A stretch of 64,000 nt of DNA from JACTMZ01 sp044359955. Lineage in GTDB: Bacteria > Verrucomicrobiota > Verrucomicrobiia > Chthoniobacterales > JACTMZ01. The stretch is taken from contig JBIKLF010000009.1 of assembly GCA_044359955.1 (NCBI GenBank), positions 9,719-73,718 on the forward strand, read 5' to 3'. This document shows positions 33,701 to 42,223 of this stretch, piece after piece (the stretch's first letter is position 1; each line of letters begins with the position of its first letter). The translations under genes were made by a program, and so were the position numbers. The notes beneath the pieces were generated by a model. The model saw nothing but the letters and a program-made list of their open reading frames with translations, had not been told where the DNA came from and made no database searches.

Positions 33701-35337
33701 CCGAGCGTGGTGAGCGTCGAGGTGACGATTTCCTCGCGGATCGAATCGATCGGAGGATTGGTGACCTGCGCGAAGAGCTGCTTGAAATAGTTGTAGAGCA
33801 GCTTGGGTTTGTCGGAGAGGGCGGCCAGCGGCGAGTCGTTGCCCATCGAACCAATCGGCTCAACGGCGGTCCGCGCCATCGGGGCAATGATCAGATTGAG
33901 GTCTTCCTGCGTGTAGCCGAAAGCGAATTGCCGCGTGGTCACGGTCTCGTGGTCCGGGTGCGCCGGCTCGGCGCCGGCCGGCAGATCTTCCAGTTTGATC
34001 AAGTTGTCTCTCAGCCATTCGCCATAGGGATGCTCTTTGGCCAGGGAGGCTTTGATTTCTTCGTCCGAAATGATGCGCCCTTCCTTCGTATCGACGAGGA
34101 AGATGCGGCCGGGCTGGAGGCGGCCTTTGTGCGCGACGCGCTCCGGCTCGATGTCGAGCACGCCGACCTCGGAAGCCATGACGACGAGGTCGTCTTTGGT
34201 CACGTAATAGCGGCAGGGACGGAGGCCATTGCGGTCCAGGACGGCGCCAATCTGCGTGCCGTCGGTAAAGGCGACCGCAGCGGGACCATCCCACGGCTCC
34301 ATGAGACAGGAATGGTATTCGTAAAAATCTTTGTGGTCCTGCGGCATGGTGCCGTGTTTGGCCCAGGGCTCGGGGATCATCATGACGGCGGCGTGGGCGA
34401 GCGGACGGCCGGAAAGGACGAGGAATTCGAAGCAATTGTCGAACATGGCCGAGTCGCTGCCGTCCTGGTGGACGATCGGCTTGAGCTGCTCCATGTCCTC
34501 GCCGAAGAGCGGCGAGGCGAACTGCGACTCGCGGGCGTGCATCCAATTGACGTTGCCGCGGAGGGTGTTGATCTCGCCATTGTGCGCCACATAGCGGTAG
34601 GGGTGCGCGCGGTCCCAACTCGGGAAGGTGTTCGTGCTGAAACGCGAATGAACCAGCGCCAGCGCGCTTTCCATGCGGGGGTCGGTCAGGTCGGGATAAA
34701 ATTCCGCGACCTGCGCCGTGGTCAACATTCCTTTGAAGACGATGGTGCGGGAGGAAAAACTCGGGATGTAGAAGAAGCTGCCACCGGGGGCGCCGGCGTA
34801 GCGCACTTCGTTGAAGAGGCGGTGACGGATGACGTAAAGTTTCCGCTCGAAAGCAAGGTCATCCTTGATCGATGGACTGCGCCCGACAAAGGCCATGCGG
34901 ACTTCGGGTTCCTCGGACTTGGCCGTCTCACCCAAAGTCGAGTTGTCGGTCGGGACGGTGCGCCAGCCGAGAAATTTTTGCCCTTCGGCCCGGACCACCT
35001 GCTCAAAGCGCTCCTCGATTTTTTGGCGGAGCTGCTTTTCGGGCGGGAGGAAGACCATGGCCACGCCGTAGTGACCGGCCGCCGGGAGATGGATGTGCTC
35101 CTCCTTGGCCACGGCTTGGAGAAATTTATCCGGCAGCTGAATGAGGATGCCGGCGCCATCTCCCGTGTTCTCTTCGAACCCGCAGGCCCCGCGGTGTTCC
35201 AAGTTGACCAGAATCTGCAGGCCCTGCTCGACGATCTGGTGCGACTTGACGCCCTTCATATTGGCCACGAAGCCGACCCCGCAGGATTCGTGCTCGAATT
35301 GCGGGTCGTAAAGTCCTTGGCGTGCGGGTCTTTTCAT
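30745..35337 (-). CDS. gltB: Glutamate synthase large subunit
   Basis: A 1530-residue GOGAT alpha subunit. Domains in order: a class II glutaminase with catalytic Cys19 (HESCGVGFVAN) after an 18-residue propeptide, a central domain, the FMN-binding synthase barrel with GEGGEDPDRF and the 3Fe-4S cysteines of ACHLNTCPVG, and a C-terminal glycine-rich beta-helix. It produces two glutamates from glutamine and 2-oxoglutarate. It is operonic with gltD. No nitrogen regulator is adjacent. Confidence 0.97.
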   Translation of the reverse strand: MKRPARQGLYDPQFEHESCGVGFVANMKGVKSHQIVEQGLQILVNLEHRGACGFEENTGDGAGILIQLPDKFLQAVAKEEHIHLPAAGHYGVAMVFLPPEKQLRQKIEERFEQVVRAEGQKFLGWRTVPTDNSTLGETAKSEEPEVRMAFVGRSPSIKDDLAFERKLYVIRHRLFNEVRYAGAPGGSFFYIPSFSSRTIVFKGMLTTAQVAEFYPDLTDPRMESALALVHSRFSTNTFPSWDRAHPYRYVAHNGEINTLRGNVNWMHARESQFASPLFGEDMEQLKPIVHQDGSDSAMFDNCFEFLVLSGRPLAHAAVMMIPEPWAKHGTMPQDHKDFYEYHSCLMEPWDGPAAVAFTDGTQIGAVLDRNGLRPCRYYVTKDDLVVMASEVGVLDIEPERVAHKGRLQPGRIFLVDTKEGRIISDEEIKASLAKEHPYGEWLRDNLIKLEDLPAGAEPAHPDHETVTTRQFAFGYTQEDLNLIIAPMARTAVEPIGSMGNDSPLAALSDKPKLLYNYFKQLFAQVTNPPIDSIREEIVTSTLTTLGSEGNLLEPTPQSCRQIQLASPVITNEELEKLRVLDRPGFKSATLPIHYAVAGGGPALEKALSELFMAADRAIAEGVNILILSDRGVTEEKAAIPALLAMSGLHHHLVADGTRTQVGLVLESGEPREVHHFALLTGYGAGAVNPYLVFESIEDIIRRQNLTGIDVSKAIKQYVKAAVKGIVKTMSKMGISTIQSYRGAQIFEAVGLNSEVVDTYFKSTASRIEGIDLAGMAREVEERHLRAYPGGDYRDEVLDAGGVYKWRHDGEHHAFNPTTIHLLQHACRTGDLGAFRKYTDSVNDQSKKLSTLRGLIDFEFPENGGIPVEEVETVESIMKRFKTGAMSYGSISSEAHETLAIAMNRIGGKSNTGEGGEDPDRFKVLPNGDSKNSAIKQVASGRFGVTSYYLSQAKELQIKIVQGAKPGEGGQLPGTKVYPWIAKVRHSTPGVGLISPPPHHDIYSIEDLAELIHDLKNANRHARVSVKLVSEVGVGTVAAGVAKAHADVVLVSGYDGGTGASPLSSVQHAGMPWELGLAETHQTLLLNNLRSRIVVEVDGQLKTGRDVVIGALLGAEEFGFATAPLVVMGCIMMRACHLNTCPVGVATQDPELRKKFTGDADHVVNFMRFIATEVRELMAKLGFRNLDEMVGRVDKLVMRKAVDHWKAQGLDYSRILYAPEVGDEVGRFCTMKQDHGIEKSLDMTTLLKICEPAIKKGTKVHSRLPIRNVNRVVGTIVGYEISKLHGLEGLPEDTITLDFVGSAGQSFGAFAPRGLTLRLEGDANDYVGKGLSGGKIIIQPSPESDFAAEKNMIIGNVALYGATGGEVYIRGMAGERFCVRNSGARTVVEAVGDHGCEYMTGGRVVVLGPTGRNFAAGMSGGIAYILDADGTFHTHCNLDMVDLDRVESPEEIAELKSLIERHAELTGSTRAAEILAAWEETLPQFIKVLPKDYKRVLLAMDRVIAAGLSGDEAVMAAFEENARDLARAGGN

Positions 35338-35460
35338 GGGCTGGGCCGGGCGGGACCGGACAGATCGTTCAAGTTAAGGATTTCAGCGTCGGGGGCAAAG
35401 AAAAACTCACCCTCCGACGGCAAGAAAAGCAACGTCCGTGCCAAGTCCGGCGGACGCCAT

Positions 35461-36873
35461 TCAGCGCCGCTGGGCCGGCGCACGTTTGGCCGGACGTTTC
35501 CCGCCGCGGGTGCGCAGGCGTTTTTCCGATTCCGGGCGGGCGCGCAAATCGAGGATGAGCGGCAGGCCGGGATATTCGCGGACCCGGCGCAATTGGGCGG
35601 TGAGATACGTTTCGTAGGTCGGCGTGAGCAGGCCGGGAGAATTGACGAAGAAGAGGAACCGGACCGGGGCAAAAGGGCGGGGCTGCGTTTCCTCGAGTTG
35701 CGTGGCGTAAAAGACCTTCAACCGGCGCGTACCTTTCAGGGGTGGCGGGTGGAGACTCATGGCATCGCGGACCACGCGATTCAACTCGCCCGTGCCGAGC
35801 CGGCGGGTGGCGTGCTGGCGCACTTTTTCCAGCGTGGTCCCGAGACGCTGCAAATTGTCGCCGGTCTTGGCCGAGAGCAGGACCATCGGGGCGTAGGGCA
35901 GGAAAAAGAGCTGCGATTGCCACATGGCAAGCTGTTCCTTGAGTCCGTCGCGCTTCCGGTTTTCCTCCGGAATGAGGTCGGCTTTGTTCACCGCGATGAC
36001 CACCGCCTTGCGCGCTTTTTGCACCAGCCCGGCAATGCGTTTGTCCTGATCGGTCACCCCGGTCTGCGCGTCGATGACCAGCACGCAGACATCGGCCATG
36101 CGGATGGCTTCCTCCGAGCGCATGACGCTGAAGACTTCGACCGACGTGTTGTGTTTGGAACGGTGACGGATCCCCGCGGTGTCGAGCAGGAGGTAATTGT
36201 GCCCGCCCAACTCGCAGGGCACCTCGAGCGCGTCGCGGGTCGTGCCGGCGATCTCGCTGACAATGGCCCGCGCGCTGCCGAGCAGTGCGTTGGTCAAAGA
36301 GGATTTGCCGACATTCGGACGGCCGATGATGACGATGCGGGGCGGGATCTTGACCTCGGGGGCCTCGACTTTTTCTTCGGCCGCCCCGAAGGCCTCGTCG
36401 ATGGCCGAGATCAGGTTACTGGTGCCGCGACCATGCACCGCACTGACCCCGACCAGGCGCGGGAAGCCGAGACGCTCGAACTCCGCCTCGCGATCGTCGT
36501 GTTTCGGATCATCGATCTTGTTGACGACCAGCACAACCGGGCACGAGGCGCGGCGCAGCTTGGCGGCCAACTCGTTGTCGAGCGGGAGGAGTCCGTCCTG
36601 CCCATCGACGACAAAAAGCACGACATCGGCACCCACCAGGGCATCGTCGGCCGCGCGGTGCGTGGCTTCGGCAAAATCGGGATCCGGCGAGGCGCCAATG
36701 CCGCCGGTGTCGACGATGCCGAAGGAATTGAGGCCGAGTTTGCAGACCGCCTCGATGCGGTCGCGCGTCACCCCGGGTTGGTCGTGCACGATGGAAATGC
36801 GCCGCCCGGCAAGGCGGTTGAAGAGGGCGGACTTTCCGACGTTCGGACGGCCCACGAGGACGGCTTTTTTCAT
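35461..36873 (-). CDS. der: Ribosome-biogenesis GTPase Der (EngA)
   Basis: A 470-residue tandem-GTPase protein. G1 motifs GRPNVGKSALFN (residue 8 on) and GRPNVGKSSLTN, G3 motifs DTGG and DTAG, and G4 motifs NKID and NKAD are all present, followed by a C-terminal KH-like domain. Der assists 50S subunit assembly. The start is placed at MKKAVLVGRPNVGKS, as in all homologues. Its first bases overlap the pgsA stop by 4 bp, so pgsA and der are co-translated. Confidence 0.97.
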   Translation of the reverse strand: MKKAVLVGRPNVGKSALFNRLAGRRISIVHDQPGVTRDRIEAVCKLGLNSFGIVDTGGIGASPDPDFAEATHRAADDALVGADVVLFVVDGQDGLLPLDNELAAKLRRASCPVVLVVNKIDDPKHDDREAEFERLGFPRLVGVSAVHGRGTSNLISAIDEAFGAAEEKVEAPEVKIPPRIVIIGRPNVGKSSLTNALLGSARAIVSEIAGTTRDALEVPCELGGHNYLLLDTAGIRHRSKHNTSVEVFSVMRSEEAIRMADVCVLVIDAQTGVTDQDKRIAGLVQKARKAVVIAVNKADLIPEENRKRDGLKEQLAMWQSQLFFLPYAPMVLLSAKTGDNLQRLGTTLEKVRQHATRRLGTGELNRVVRDAMSLHPPPLKGTRRLKVFYATQLEETQPRPFAPVRFLFFVNSPGLLTPTYETYLTAQLRRVREYPGLPLILDLRARPESEKRLRTRGGKRPAKRAPAQRR

Positions 36874-37439
36874 TGCGCTTGCGCGGCCCCTTCCATGGCG
36901 TGCATACCGCGCCACATGTAGCCGAGACCGCTGAGCAAAGTGAAGAGTCCGGCCGCCCAGACTACCCACTGCTGTTCAGGAATCTGCAGGAGCACCCAGG
37001 CCACCGCAGCCATCTGCAGGGTGGTGGCAATTTTCCCGAGCATGCTGGGACGCACTTCGACGTCGCCGGTGAAAAATTTGAGCAGTCCGCAACCGACGAG
37101 AATCACCACGTCGCGCGCGATGACGAGCACGGGGAACCAAAGTGGCAGGCTCACCGGCCACGGATAGAAGCTCAAGGTGATGATGGCGGCGAGAAGGAGG
37201 CCCTTGTCCGCGATCGGATCGAGCACCACGCCCAGCGCGCTGCGCTGGTTGAAGCGGCGCGCGATCCATCCGTCGAGGCCGTCGCTCACCGCAGCCATGA
37301 CAAACACCGCGACGGCGGCCCAGCGCAACCACTCCTCGGCCGCCCCGGCGCGCACGCTCGCCGAGTAGTAAACGGCGAACACGACAAACACCGGAATGAG
37401 CACAATGCGCACCAGCGTGATTTGATTGGCCACCGTCAT
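36870..37439 (-). CDS. pgsA: CDP-diacylglycerol-glycerol-3-phosphate phosphatidyltransferase-like
   Basis: 189 residues with about five membrane spans. The CDP-alcohol phosphotransferase motif DG-x2-DGxxAR-x8-G-x3-D-x3-D is complete (SDGLDGWIARR then ALGVVLDPIAD). The length and N terminus (TVANQITLVRIVLIPVF) match PgsA, which makes phosphatidylglycerol-phosphate at the inner membrane. Other CDP-alcohol transferases share the motif, so the acceptor is inferred. It is upstream of der with a 4-bp overlap and divergent from the ABC-like gene. Confidence 0.9.
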   Translation of the reverse strand: MTVANQITLVRIVLIPVFVVFAVYYSASVRAGAAEEWLRWAAVAVFVMAAVSDGLDGWIARRFNQRSALGVVLDPIADKGLLLAAIITLSFYPWPVSLPLWFPVLVIARDVVILVGCGLLKFFTGDVEVRPSMLGKIATTLQMAAVAWVLLQIPEQQWVVWAAGLFTLLSGLGYMWRGMHAMEGAAQAQ

Positions 37440-37528
37440 GAAGCACAAGGGTGCCCCTCCGCTGCCCACACGGCAACAGATTCTTCCTGCCTTTCGCCTC
37501 CAGCCGATGCATGCTGCAGAGAATCGCA

Positions 37529-38197
37529 ATGAATGCCCCCCTGCTCCATTGCCGCGAACTGCAGTGCATCCGCCCGCTCTGGCGCGAAGGCGATTCGCAC
37601 GTGCGGGGCGTGGACGCCGTCTTCGAATCCGGACATTTCCACGCCATCAGCGGCCCGGAGGGCTGCGGGAAAAACCTGCTCCTGCATGTGCTCGGACTGC
37701 TCGAGCAACCCGAGGCCGGCGAGGTTTGGCTCGGCGAGATTAATACGACGGAATTGCCGGCGGCCGAACGCGATGCGCTGCGCCTGCGGCGGATGGGCTT
37801 TCTTTTTCCGGCCTGCGCCCTTCTGCCCTCCTTGAGTGTGCTGGAAAATATCGCCTTCCCCGTCCTCAAGGCCGGCGGCACGACCGAAGCCGAGCAAGCC
37901 GAACGCACTCTGGCCGCGCTGCGGTTTTGCCATTTGGAAGATCAGGCGGAGCAGCGGGTCGGCGATCTTCCGTCCGAATCGCAGGCCGTGGCCGCCTTTG
38001 CCCGCGCCATCATCCACCGGCCGCACCTGCTGCTGGCCGAGTCGCCCACTGCCGAGGAACTTCTCGTTCCCCTCGCCCGCCGTGCCGTGGATGAACTCGG
38101 CCTCACCGTGGTCTGGGGTGCCCGGCCGGATGGACCGGCTTGCCGCGCCGCCGACCGCCGGCTCCGCATGGCCGACGGACGCCTCGAAGGCGCATGA
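37529..38197 (+). CDS. Degenerate LolD-like ABC ATPase domain protein
   Basis: 222 residues that follow the LolD/MacB ATPase fold from end to end, but nearly every catalytic motif is altered. Walker A is GPEGCGKNLL (Asn for Ser/Thr). The Q-loop Gln is replaced (FLFPACALLP). The signature is LPSESQAV instead of LSGGQ. Walker B reads LLLAESPT (Asp to Glu, catalytic Glu to Ser). The switch His is lost (VVWGARPD). The frame is undamaged, suggesting a maintained non-hydrolysing paralogue. The stop overlaps the squalene-synthase-like start by 4 bp (ATGA). No LolC/E permease is nearby. Confidence 0.75.
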   Translation: MNAPLLHCRELQCIRPLWREGDSHVRGVDAVFESGHFHAISGPEGCGKNLLLHVLGLLEQPEAGEVWLGEINTTELPAAERDALRLRRMGFLFPACALLPSLSVLENIAFPVLKAGGTTEAEQAERTLAALRFCHLEDQAEQRVGDLPSESQAVAAFARAIIHRPHLLLAESPTAEELLVPLARRAVDELGLTVVWGARPDGPACRAADRRLRMADGRLEGA

Positions 38198-39024
38198 ACC
38201 CGCTCCTTCCGCCTGCGCAGCTCAACGCCGCGGCCATTCTCCAGGCCAGCAAGTCGAGTTTCCGCCCGGCATTCCGTTTGTTGTCCGCGGAGCGTCGTCA
38301 TGACCTCGAAATATTTTATGCCTTCTGTCGCGTGATCGACGATGTGGCCGATCGCGGTGCGTATTCGTCCGAACTGCGCAGCGAAGCACTCGAGGCATGG
38401 CGCGCTGGTTTCCGTGCGGCGGACTTCGCCGGGTTGCCCGCCAACCTCGCCTCGTTGATCCGGCGACGGAGCCTCGACCGGCAACTCTTCCTTGAATTGC
38501 TCGACGGCACGGCCACCGATCTCGCGCCGCAAGTGCGCATGGGCACACGCTCCGACCTCGACCTCTACTGCCACCGGGTGGCCGGAACGGTGGGACAAAT
38601 CTGCCTGCCGATTTTCGGAGCCGATGCCCAACGCGCGGCGGACTATGCGGAAACCTTGGGGCGCGCCCTGCAATACACCAACATCCTGCGCGACACCGCC
38701 TCGGATCTGCAACGCCAGCGCCTTTATTGCCCGCTCGATGAGCTGACCGCTGCCGGCCTGGACCCGGAGTTGTTTCCCTCCGGCGCGGAGCGGTATCTCG
38801 TGGCCTTCGCGTCCGAGGCAGACCAACTTTTCGAAATGGCCGCGCACCTTGAGCCTCCCGCCGATGCACGCGCCCTGCGTCCGGCCCGCATCATGGCGTC
38901 AATTTACCGGGCCCTCTTGCGAAAAATGCAGCGCGACAATTTACGAGTGACCGAAAAACGCTACCGCCTCTCCGGCCCGGAAAAACTTTTCGCGGTGGGG
39001 CGCGCCCTGCTCGTGCCTCAGTAG
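38194..39024 (+). CDS. Squalene/phytoene synthase family protein
   Basis: A 276-residue head-to-head prenyl synthase. The two Asp-rich metal-diphosphate motifs are VIDDVAD (about residue 48) and NILRDTASD (about 168). YAFCRVIDD and GQICLPIFG are family blocks. It condenses two C15 or C20 diphosphates to a squalene- or phytoene-type product. Small single-domain members like this occur as HpnC/HpnD in hopanoid pathways, but no hpn gene is in the window. It is translationally coupled to the degenerate ABC gene. Its 3' end overlaps the convergent GHL10 gene by 7 bp. Confidence 0.85.
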   Translation: MNPLLPPAQLNAAAILQASKSSFRPAFRLLSAERRHDLEIFYAFCRVIDDVADRGAYSSELRSEALEAWRAGFRAADFAGLPANLASLIRRRSLDRQLFLELLDGTATDLAPQVRMGTRSDLDLYCHRVAGTVGQICLPIFGADAQRAADYAETLGRALQYTNILRDTASDLQRQRLYCPLDELTAAGLDPELFPSGAERYLVAFASEADQLFEMAAHLEPPADARALRPARIMASIYRALLRKMQRDNLRVTEKRYRLSGPEKLFAVGRALLVPQ

Positions 39025-40163
39025 CCGGCTTTTTTCAGCATGGTCGACAATCCCTTGGTATTGTTGACCAAGTTCGCCATGCGGAAAAAGACATGGCCGG
39101 AAGGACCGGAACCGACCGTGCGCGAGAGACCGACTTGCCGGACAATCTCCTGCGCGGGCCACCCCTGCTCGCTCATGCGGTAAGCAGCGATGCCGGGGTA
39201 AACCGGAACGCCCCGCGGGTTGACCGACGGACTGCGCCACCACTTGAGCAACTCGGTGAAGCACTGGTCGGATTGGTCCTTCCAGTAAAGCTGCGGCGCG
39301 ATGTAGTCGACCCAACCGCTGCGCATCCACTTCAGCGGGTCGGCATAGATTTCGTTGAGTTGGTCGAGCCCGGCTTTGACCGTGGACGGCTGACCTTTGG
39401 TGTAGATCCCAAAAGGACTCACCCCGAAGAGGATGCCCGGACGCGCTTCCTTCGCTGCTTGGGAAGATCGGGCGATGAGGCGGTTCACATTGTCCCGGCG
39501 CCAATCTCCGAGCGACAAATCCCCGCCGCCCGAACGGTAACGCTCGTAAGTTTTGCCGTCCGGCAGCCTTCCGACCGAAGGATACGGATAGAAATAGTCG
39601 TCAAAATGGATTCCAGCCACTTCGTAACGGCGGGCGATGTCCGCCACCACCTTGACCACATGGTCCTGCACTTCGCGGGCCCCGGGGTCCATGCAGACGA
39701 CCGAACCAACTTTATAGGCATAAGAGCTGTAACGCCGCGCCATGTGGTTCGAGGCCAGGGGTGCACCGGCTTTGACCGAGGCACGATACGGATTGAGCCA
39801 GGCATGCACGCGGATCCCTCGTTTGCCCGCCTCGCTGATGCAGAAAGCGAGCGGATCGTAACCGGGATCTTTGCCCTGGGTTCCGCTGAGAAAGCGACTC
39901 CAGGGCTCGAGCGACGAGCGGTAGAGTGCATCGCCCTCGGGGCGCACCTGGAAGAACACATCAGTCAGCCCGAGCGACTTGGCCGAGTCGAGGATGCGGA
40001 CGAGTTCCGCTTTTTGCTGTGCGGCGGGCAGGCCTTTTTTCGAAGGCCAATCGAGATTGTGCACCGACGAAATCCAGACACCGCGGAATTCCGCGTGAGC
40101 CGTGAACGCGCACGCGACGAGGAAAAACAAATTAAGCCACAATTTCGGTGCCGACGCCTTCAT
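39018..40163 (-). CDS. Exported GHL10-type (DUF187/YngK-like) glycosyl-hydrolase-fold protein
   Basis: 381 residues. A signal peptide of about 24 residues (ending FTAHA) is followed by a TIM-barrel domain opening EFRGVWISSVHNLDWPS. It has the family blocks DVFFQVRPEGDALY, GIRVHAWLNPYR and GIHFDDYFYPYP. GHL10 proteins are predicted glycoside hydrolases acting on cell-wall or storage glycans; the acidic catalytic residue is likely in the HFDDYF block. The start at MKASAPKLW overlaps the argB stop by 32 bp but gives a good signal peptide. Confidence 0.8.
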   Translation of the reverse strand: MKASAPKLWLNLFFLVACAFTAHAEFRGVWISSVHNLDWPSKKGLPAAQQKAELVRILDSAKSLGLTDVFFQVRPEGDALYRSSLEPWSRFLSGTQGKDPGYDPLAFCISEAGKRGIRVHAWLNPYRASVKAGAPLASNHMARRYSSYAYKVGSVVCMDPGAREVQDHVVKVVADIARRYEVAGIHFDDYFYPYPSVGRLPDGKTYERYRSGGGDLSLGDWRRDNVNRLIARSSQAAKEARPGILFGVSPFGIYTKGQPSTVKAGLDQLNEIYADPLKWMRSGWVDYIAPQLYWKDQSDQCFTELLKWWRSPSVNPRGVPVYPGIAAYRMSEQGWPAQEIVRQVGLSRTVGSGPSGHVFFRMANLVNNTKGLSTMLKKAGY

Positions 40164-41010
40164 TCGTGAATATCTCCAACAACAAAGCATGCGAGAGCCG
40201 TCCGTCAATCATATGCGTCTTGCCCACCCCATCCCGCAGCGCCGCCACCGCCCCCTGTACTTTGGGAATCATCCCGCCTTCGAGCACCCTTTGGCGGATG
40301 AGCGCATCGACTTGGCCGGCCCGCACGCTGGGGATGAGCGACCCGGGATCCTCACGGTCGCGCATAATGCCGGGAACATCGCTGAGAAAGACCAACTTTG
40401 CCGCGCGCAAGGCTCCGGCGATGGCCGCCGCCGCCTCGTCGGCATTGATATTATAAGTGAGCCCATCGCCGCCCTGTGCCACGGGGGAGACCACCGGCAC
40501 ACGCTCCTCCTGCAGAACTTTTTCGATCGCCGCCGTCTCCACCCCCGTGACCCGGCCGACAAAACCGATGTCCTCCACACCCCCCTTGCCGTCATCGAGC
40601 AAAGGCAGTTTCTCCGCGCGTAAAACCTCGCGCCCGGAAAATCCGATGGCGTGACCGCCGAACGCATTGATCGTTTCGACCAACCGGGGATTCACCTCGC
40701 GGTCGAGCACCTCTTCCACGATGCGGACCGAGGCTGCATCCGTGACCCGCAGCCCGTTGACGAACCGCGCGGTCAATCCCGCTTCGCGCATGCGCGCACT
40801 GATCGCCTTGCCACCCCCATGCACCAGCACCGGATTGATCCCCACCGCCTCGAGAAAAACCACGTCGCGCAACAACCGCTCGACCGCCTCGTCGCTTTCC
40901 ATCGCACTGCCGCCGTATTTGATCACGAAGGTTTGTCCGCGGAATTTTTGCAAATAGGGCAAGGCCTCGATCAGCGTCGCGGCCCGGAGACTGGCGTCGG
41001 AAAGGCTCAT
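40132..41010 (-). CDS. argB: Acetylglutamate kinase
   Basis: A 292-residue amino-acid kinase. Markers are FVIKYGGSAM (phosphate-binding Lys and Gly-Gly), LVHGGGKAIS, RFVNGLRVTD and NINADEAAAAIAGAL. It phosphorylates N-acetylglutamate, the second step of arginine synthesis. It is third in an argC-argJ-argB run, starting 1 bp after the argJ stop. The N-terminal helix seen in arginine-inhibited hexameric forms appears present (DASLRAATLIEALPYLQKF), suggesting feedback control, by inference. Confidence 0.96.
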   Translation of the reverse strand: MSLSDASLRAATLIEALPYLQKFRGQTFVIKYGGSAMESDEAVERLLRDVVFLEAVGINPVLVHGGGKAISARMREAGLTARFVNGLRVTDAASVRIVEEVLDREVNPRLVETINAFGGHAIGFSGREVLRAEKLPLLDDGKGGVEDIGFVGRVTGVETAAIEKVLQEERVPVVSPVAQGGDGLTYNINADEAAAAIAGALRAAKLVFLSDVPGIMRDREDPGSLIPSVRAGQVDALIRQRVLEGGMIPKVQGAVAALRDGVGKTHMIDGRLSHALLLEIFTNEGVGTEIVA

Positions 41011-41011
41011 C

Positions 41012-42223
41012 TTATTCGCTCAAGTTGAGTTCGACGTATTTCTCCGTCAGGTCGGTCGTGTAAACCGTGTAGAAGGCTTTGCCCTGGTGCAGGTCGATCG
41101 TCACGGTGAATTTGTCGCCGGAGACGGCTTTGACCAATTTGTCCTTCGGTGTGGGCGCCGCCATGCCACCGCGCACCGCCACGACACCGTCATAGTAGAT
41201 GTCGACCAATTCCTCCCGGATGCGCACGCCGCAATAGCCGGCGGCATCCAGGATACGTCCCCAGTTCGGATCGTTCCCCGCCCAGGCACATTTGACCAAG
41301 GTGGAATTGGCCACCGCCTCGGCCACCTTGCGCGCCGCCTGCAGGCTCGAGGCCCCGCGGACCTGCACGGTGACGAATTTCGAAACCCCCTCGCCGTCGC
41401 GCACGATCATGAAGGCCAACCGGGTGCAGACTTCATTGAGCGCCTCGGTGAAGAGGGCGTGCTCGGGCGAACCGCTCTTGATCGGCCCGCCGCTCGCCGC
41501 CCCGTTGGCCAGCACCAGAACGGTGTCGTTCGTGCTCATGTCGCCATCCACCGTAATGCGGTTGAAACTCCGCTCCACCGCGGCATGCAGGGCGTTTTGC
41601 AGCGTGCCCTTGGAAATTTTCGCGTCGGTGGTCACCAGGCAAAGCATGGTCGCCATGTTCGGGTCGATCATCCCCGCCCCCTTGGCCATGCCGCCGATCC
41701 GGAACGTGCCACCCGGGGCCCGCACCTCGACGGCGTATTCCTTGGCAAAGGTATCGCTCGTCATGATGGCCTGTGCCGCGTCCGCGCCACCCGCCGCAGA
41801 GAGACGCGCGGCCAACTCCGGAAGTTTCTCCGCCATTTTATCCACCGGCAAAGGCACGCCGATGCGGCCGGTCGAGCAAACCAGCACGCGCCGCACACCG
41901 CAATCGAGCGCGTCGGCCAGACTCGCGGCGAGCGACTTGGCCGCGGCGATACCGCAAGGACCGGTGCAAGCGTTGGCGTTTCCGCTGTTGAGCAGCACGG
42001 CGCAAGCCTGCGGCGAGCGCAAATGGGCGCGCGAAACCCGCACGGGCGCCGCTTTGACCCGGTTGGTGGTGAAGACCCCGGCCGCCACGGCCGGCACTTC
42101 GGAGGCCACCAGCGCCAGGTCGGCACGGCCTTTGTTCGAGAGCTTGATCCCCGCAAAAACCGAGGAAGCACGGAAACCCTTCGCGGCCGTGACGCCGCCT
42201 TTGATCGTTTTCAACTTGTTCAT
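41012..42223 (-). CDS. argJ: Bifunctional ornithine acetyltransferase/N-acetylglutamate synthase
   Basis: A 403-residue ArgJ. The autocleavage and nucleophile site is NMATML within KGAGMIDPNMATMLCLVTTDA, and STNDTVLVLANG and NPNWGR-like GNDPNWGRILDA are conserved. It recycles acetyl groups between acetylornithine and glutamate; many ArgJ also use acetyl-CoA. Its start overlaps the argC stop by 4 bp. An upstream argA is not needed if it is bifunctional, but that cannot be decided from sequence alone. Confidence 0.96.
   Translation of the reverse strand: MNKLKTIKGGVTAAKGFRASSVFAGIKLSNKGRADLALVASEVPAVAAGVFTTNRVKAAPVRVSRAHLRSPQACAVLLNSGNANACTGPCGIAAAKSLAASLADALDCGVRRVLVCSTGRIGVPLPVDKMAEKLPELAARLSAAGGADAAQAIMTSDTFAKEYAVEVRAPGGTFRIGGMAKGAGMIDPNMATMLCLVTTDAKISKGTLQNALHAAVERSFNRITVDGDMSTNDTVLVLANGAASGGPIKSGSPEHALFTEALNEVCTRLAFMIVRDGEGVSKFVTVQVRGASSLQAARKVAEAVANSTLVKCAWAGNDPNWGRILDAAGYCGVRIREELVDIYYDGVVAVRGGMAAPTPKDKLVKAVSGDKFTVTIDLHQGKAFYTVYTTDLTEKYVELNLSE

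Noticed and set aside
32866..36921. A 1351-codon plus-strand open frame opposite gltB and der
   Set aside because: Both minus-strand genes carry complete catalytic motifs. The plus frame has biased, low-complexity composition and no recognisable domain.
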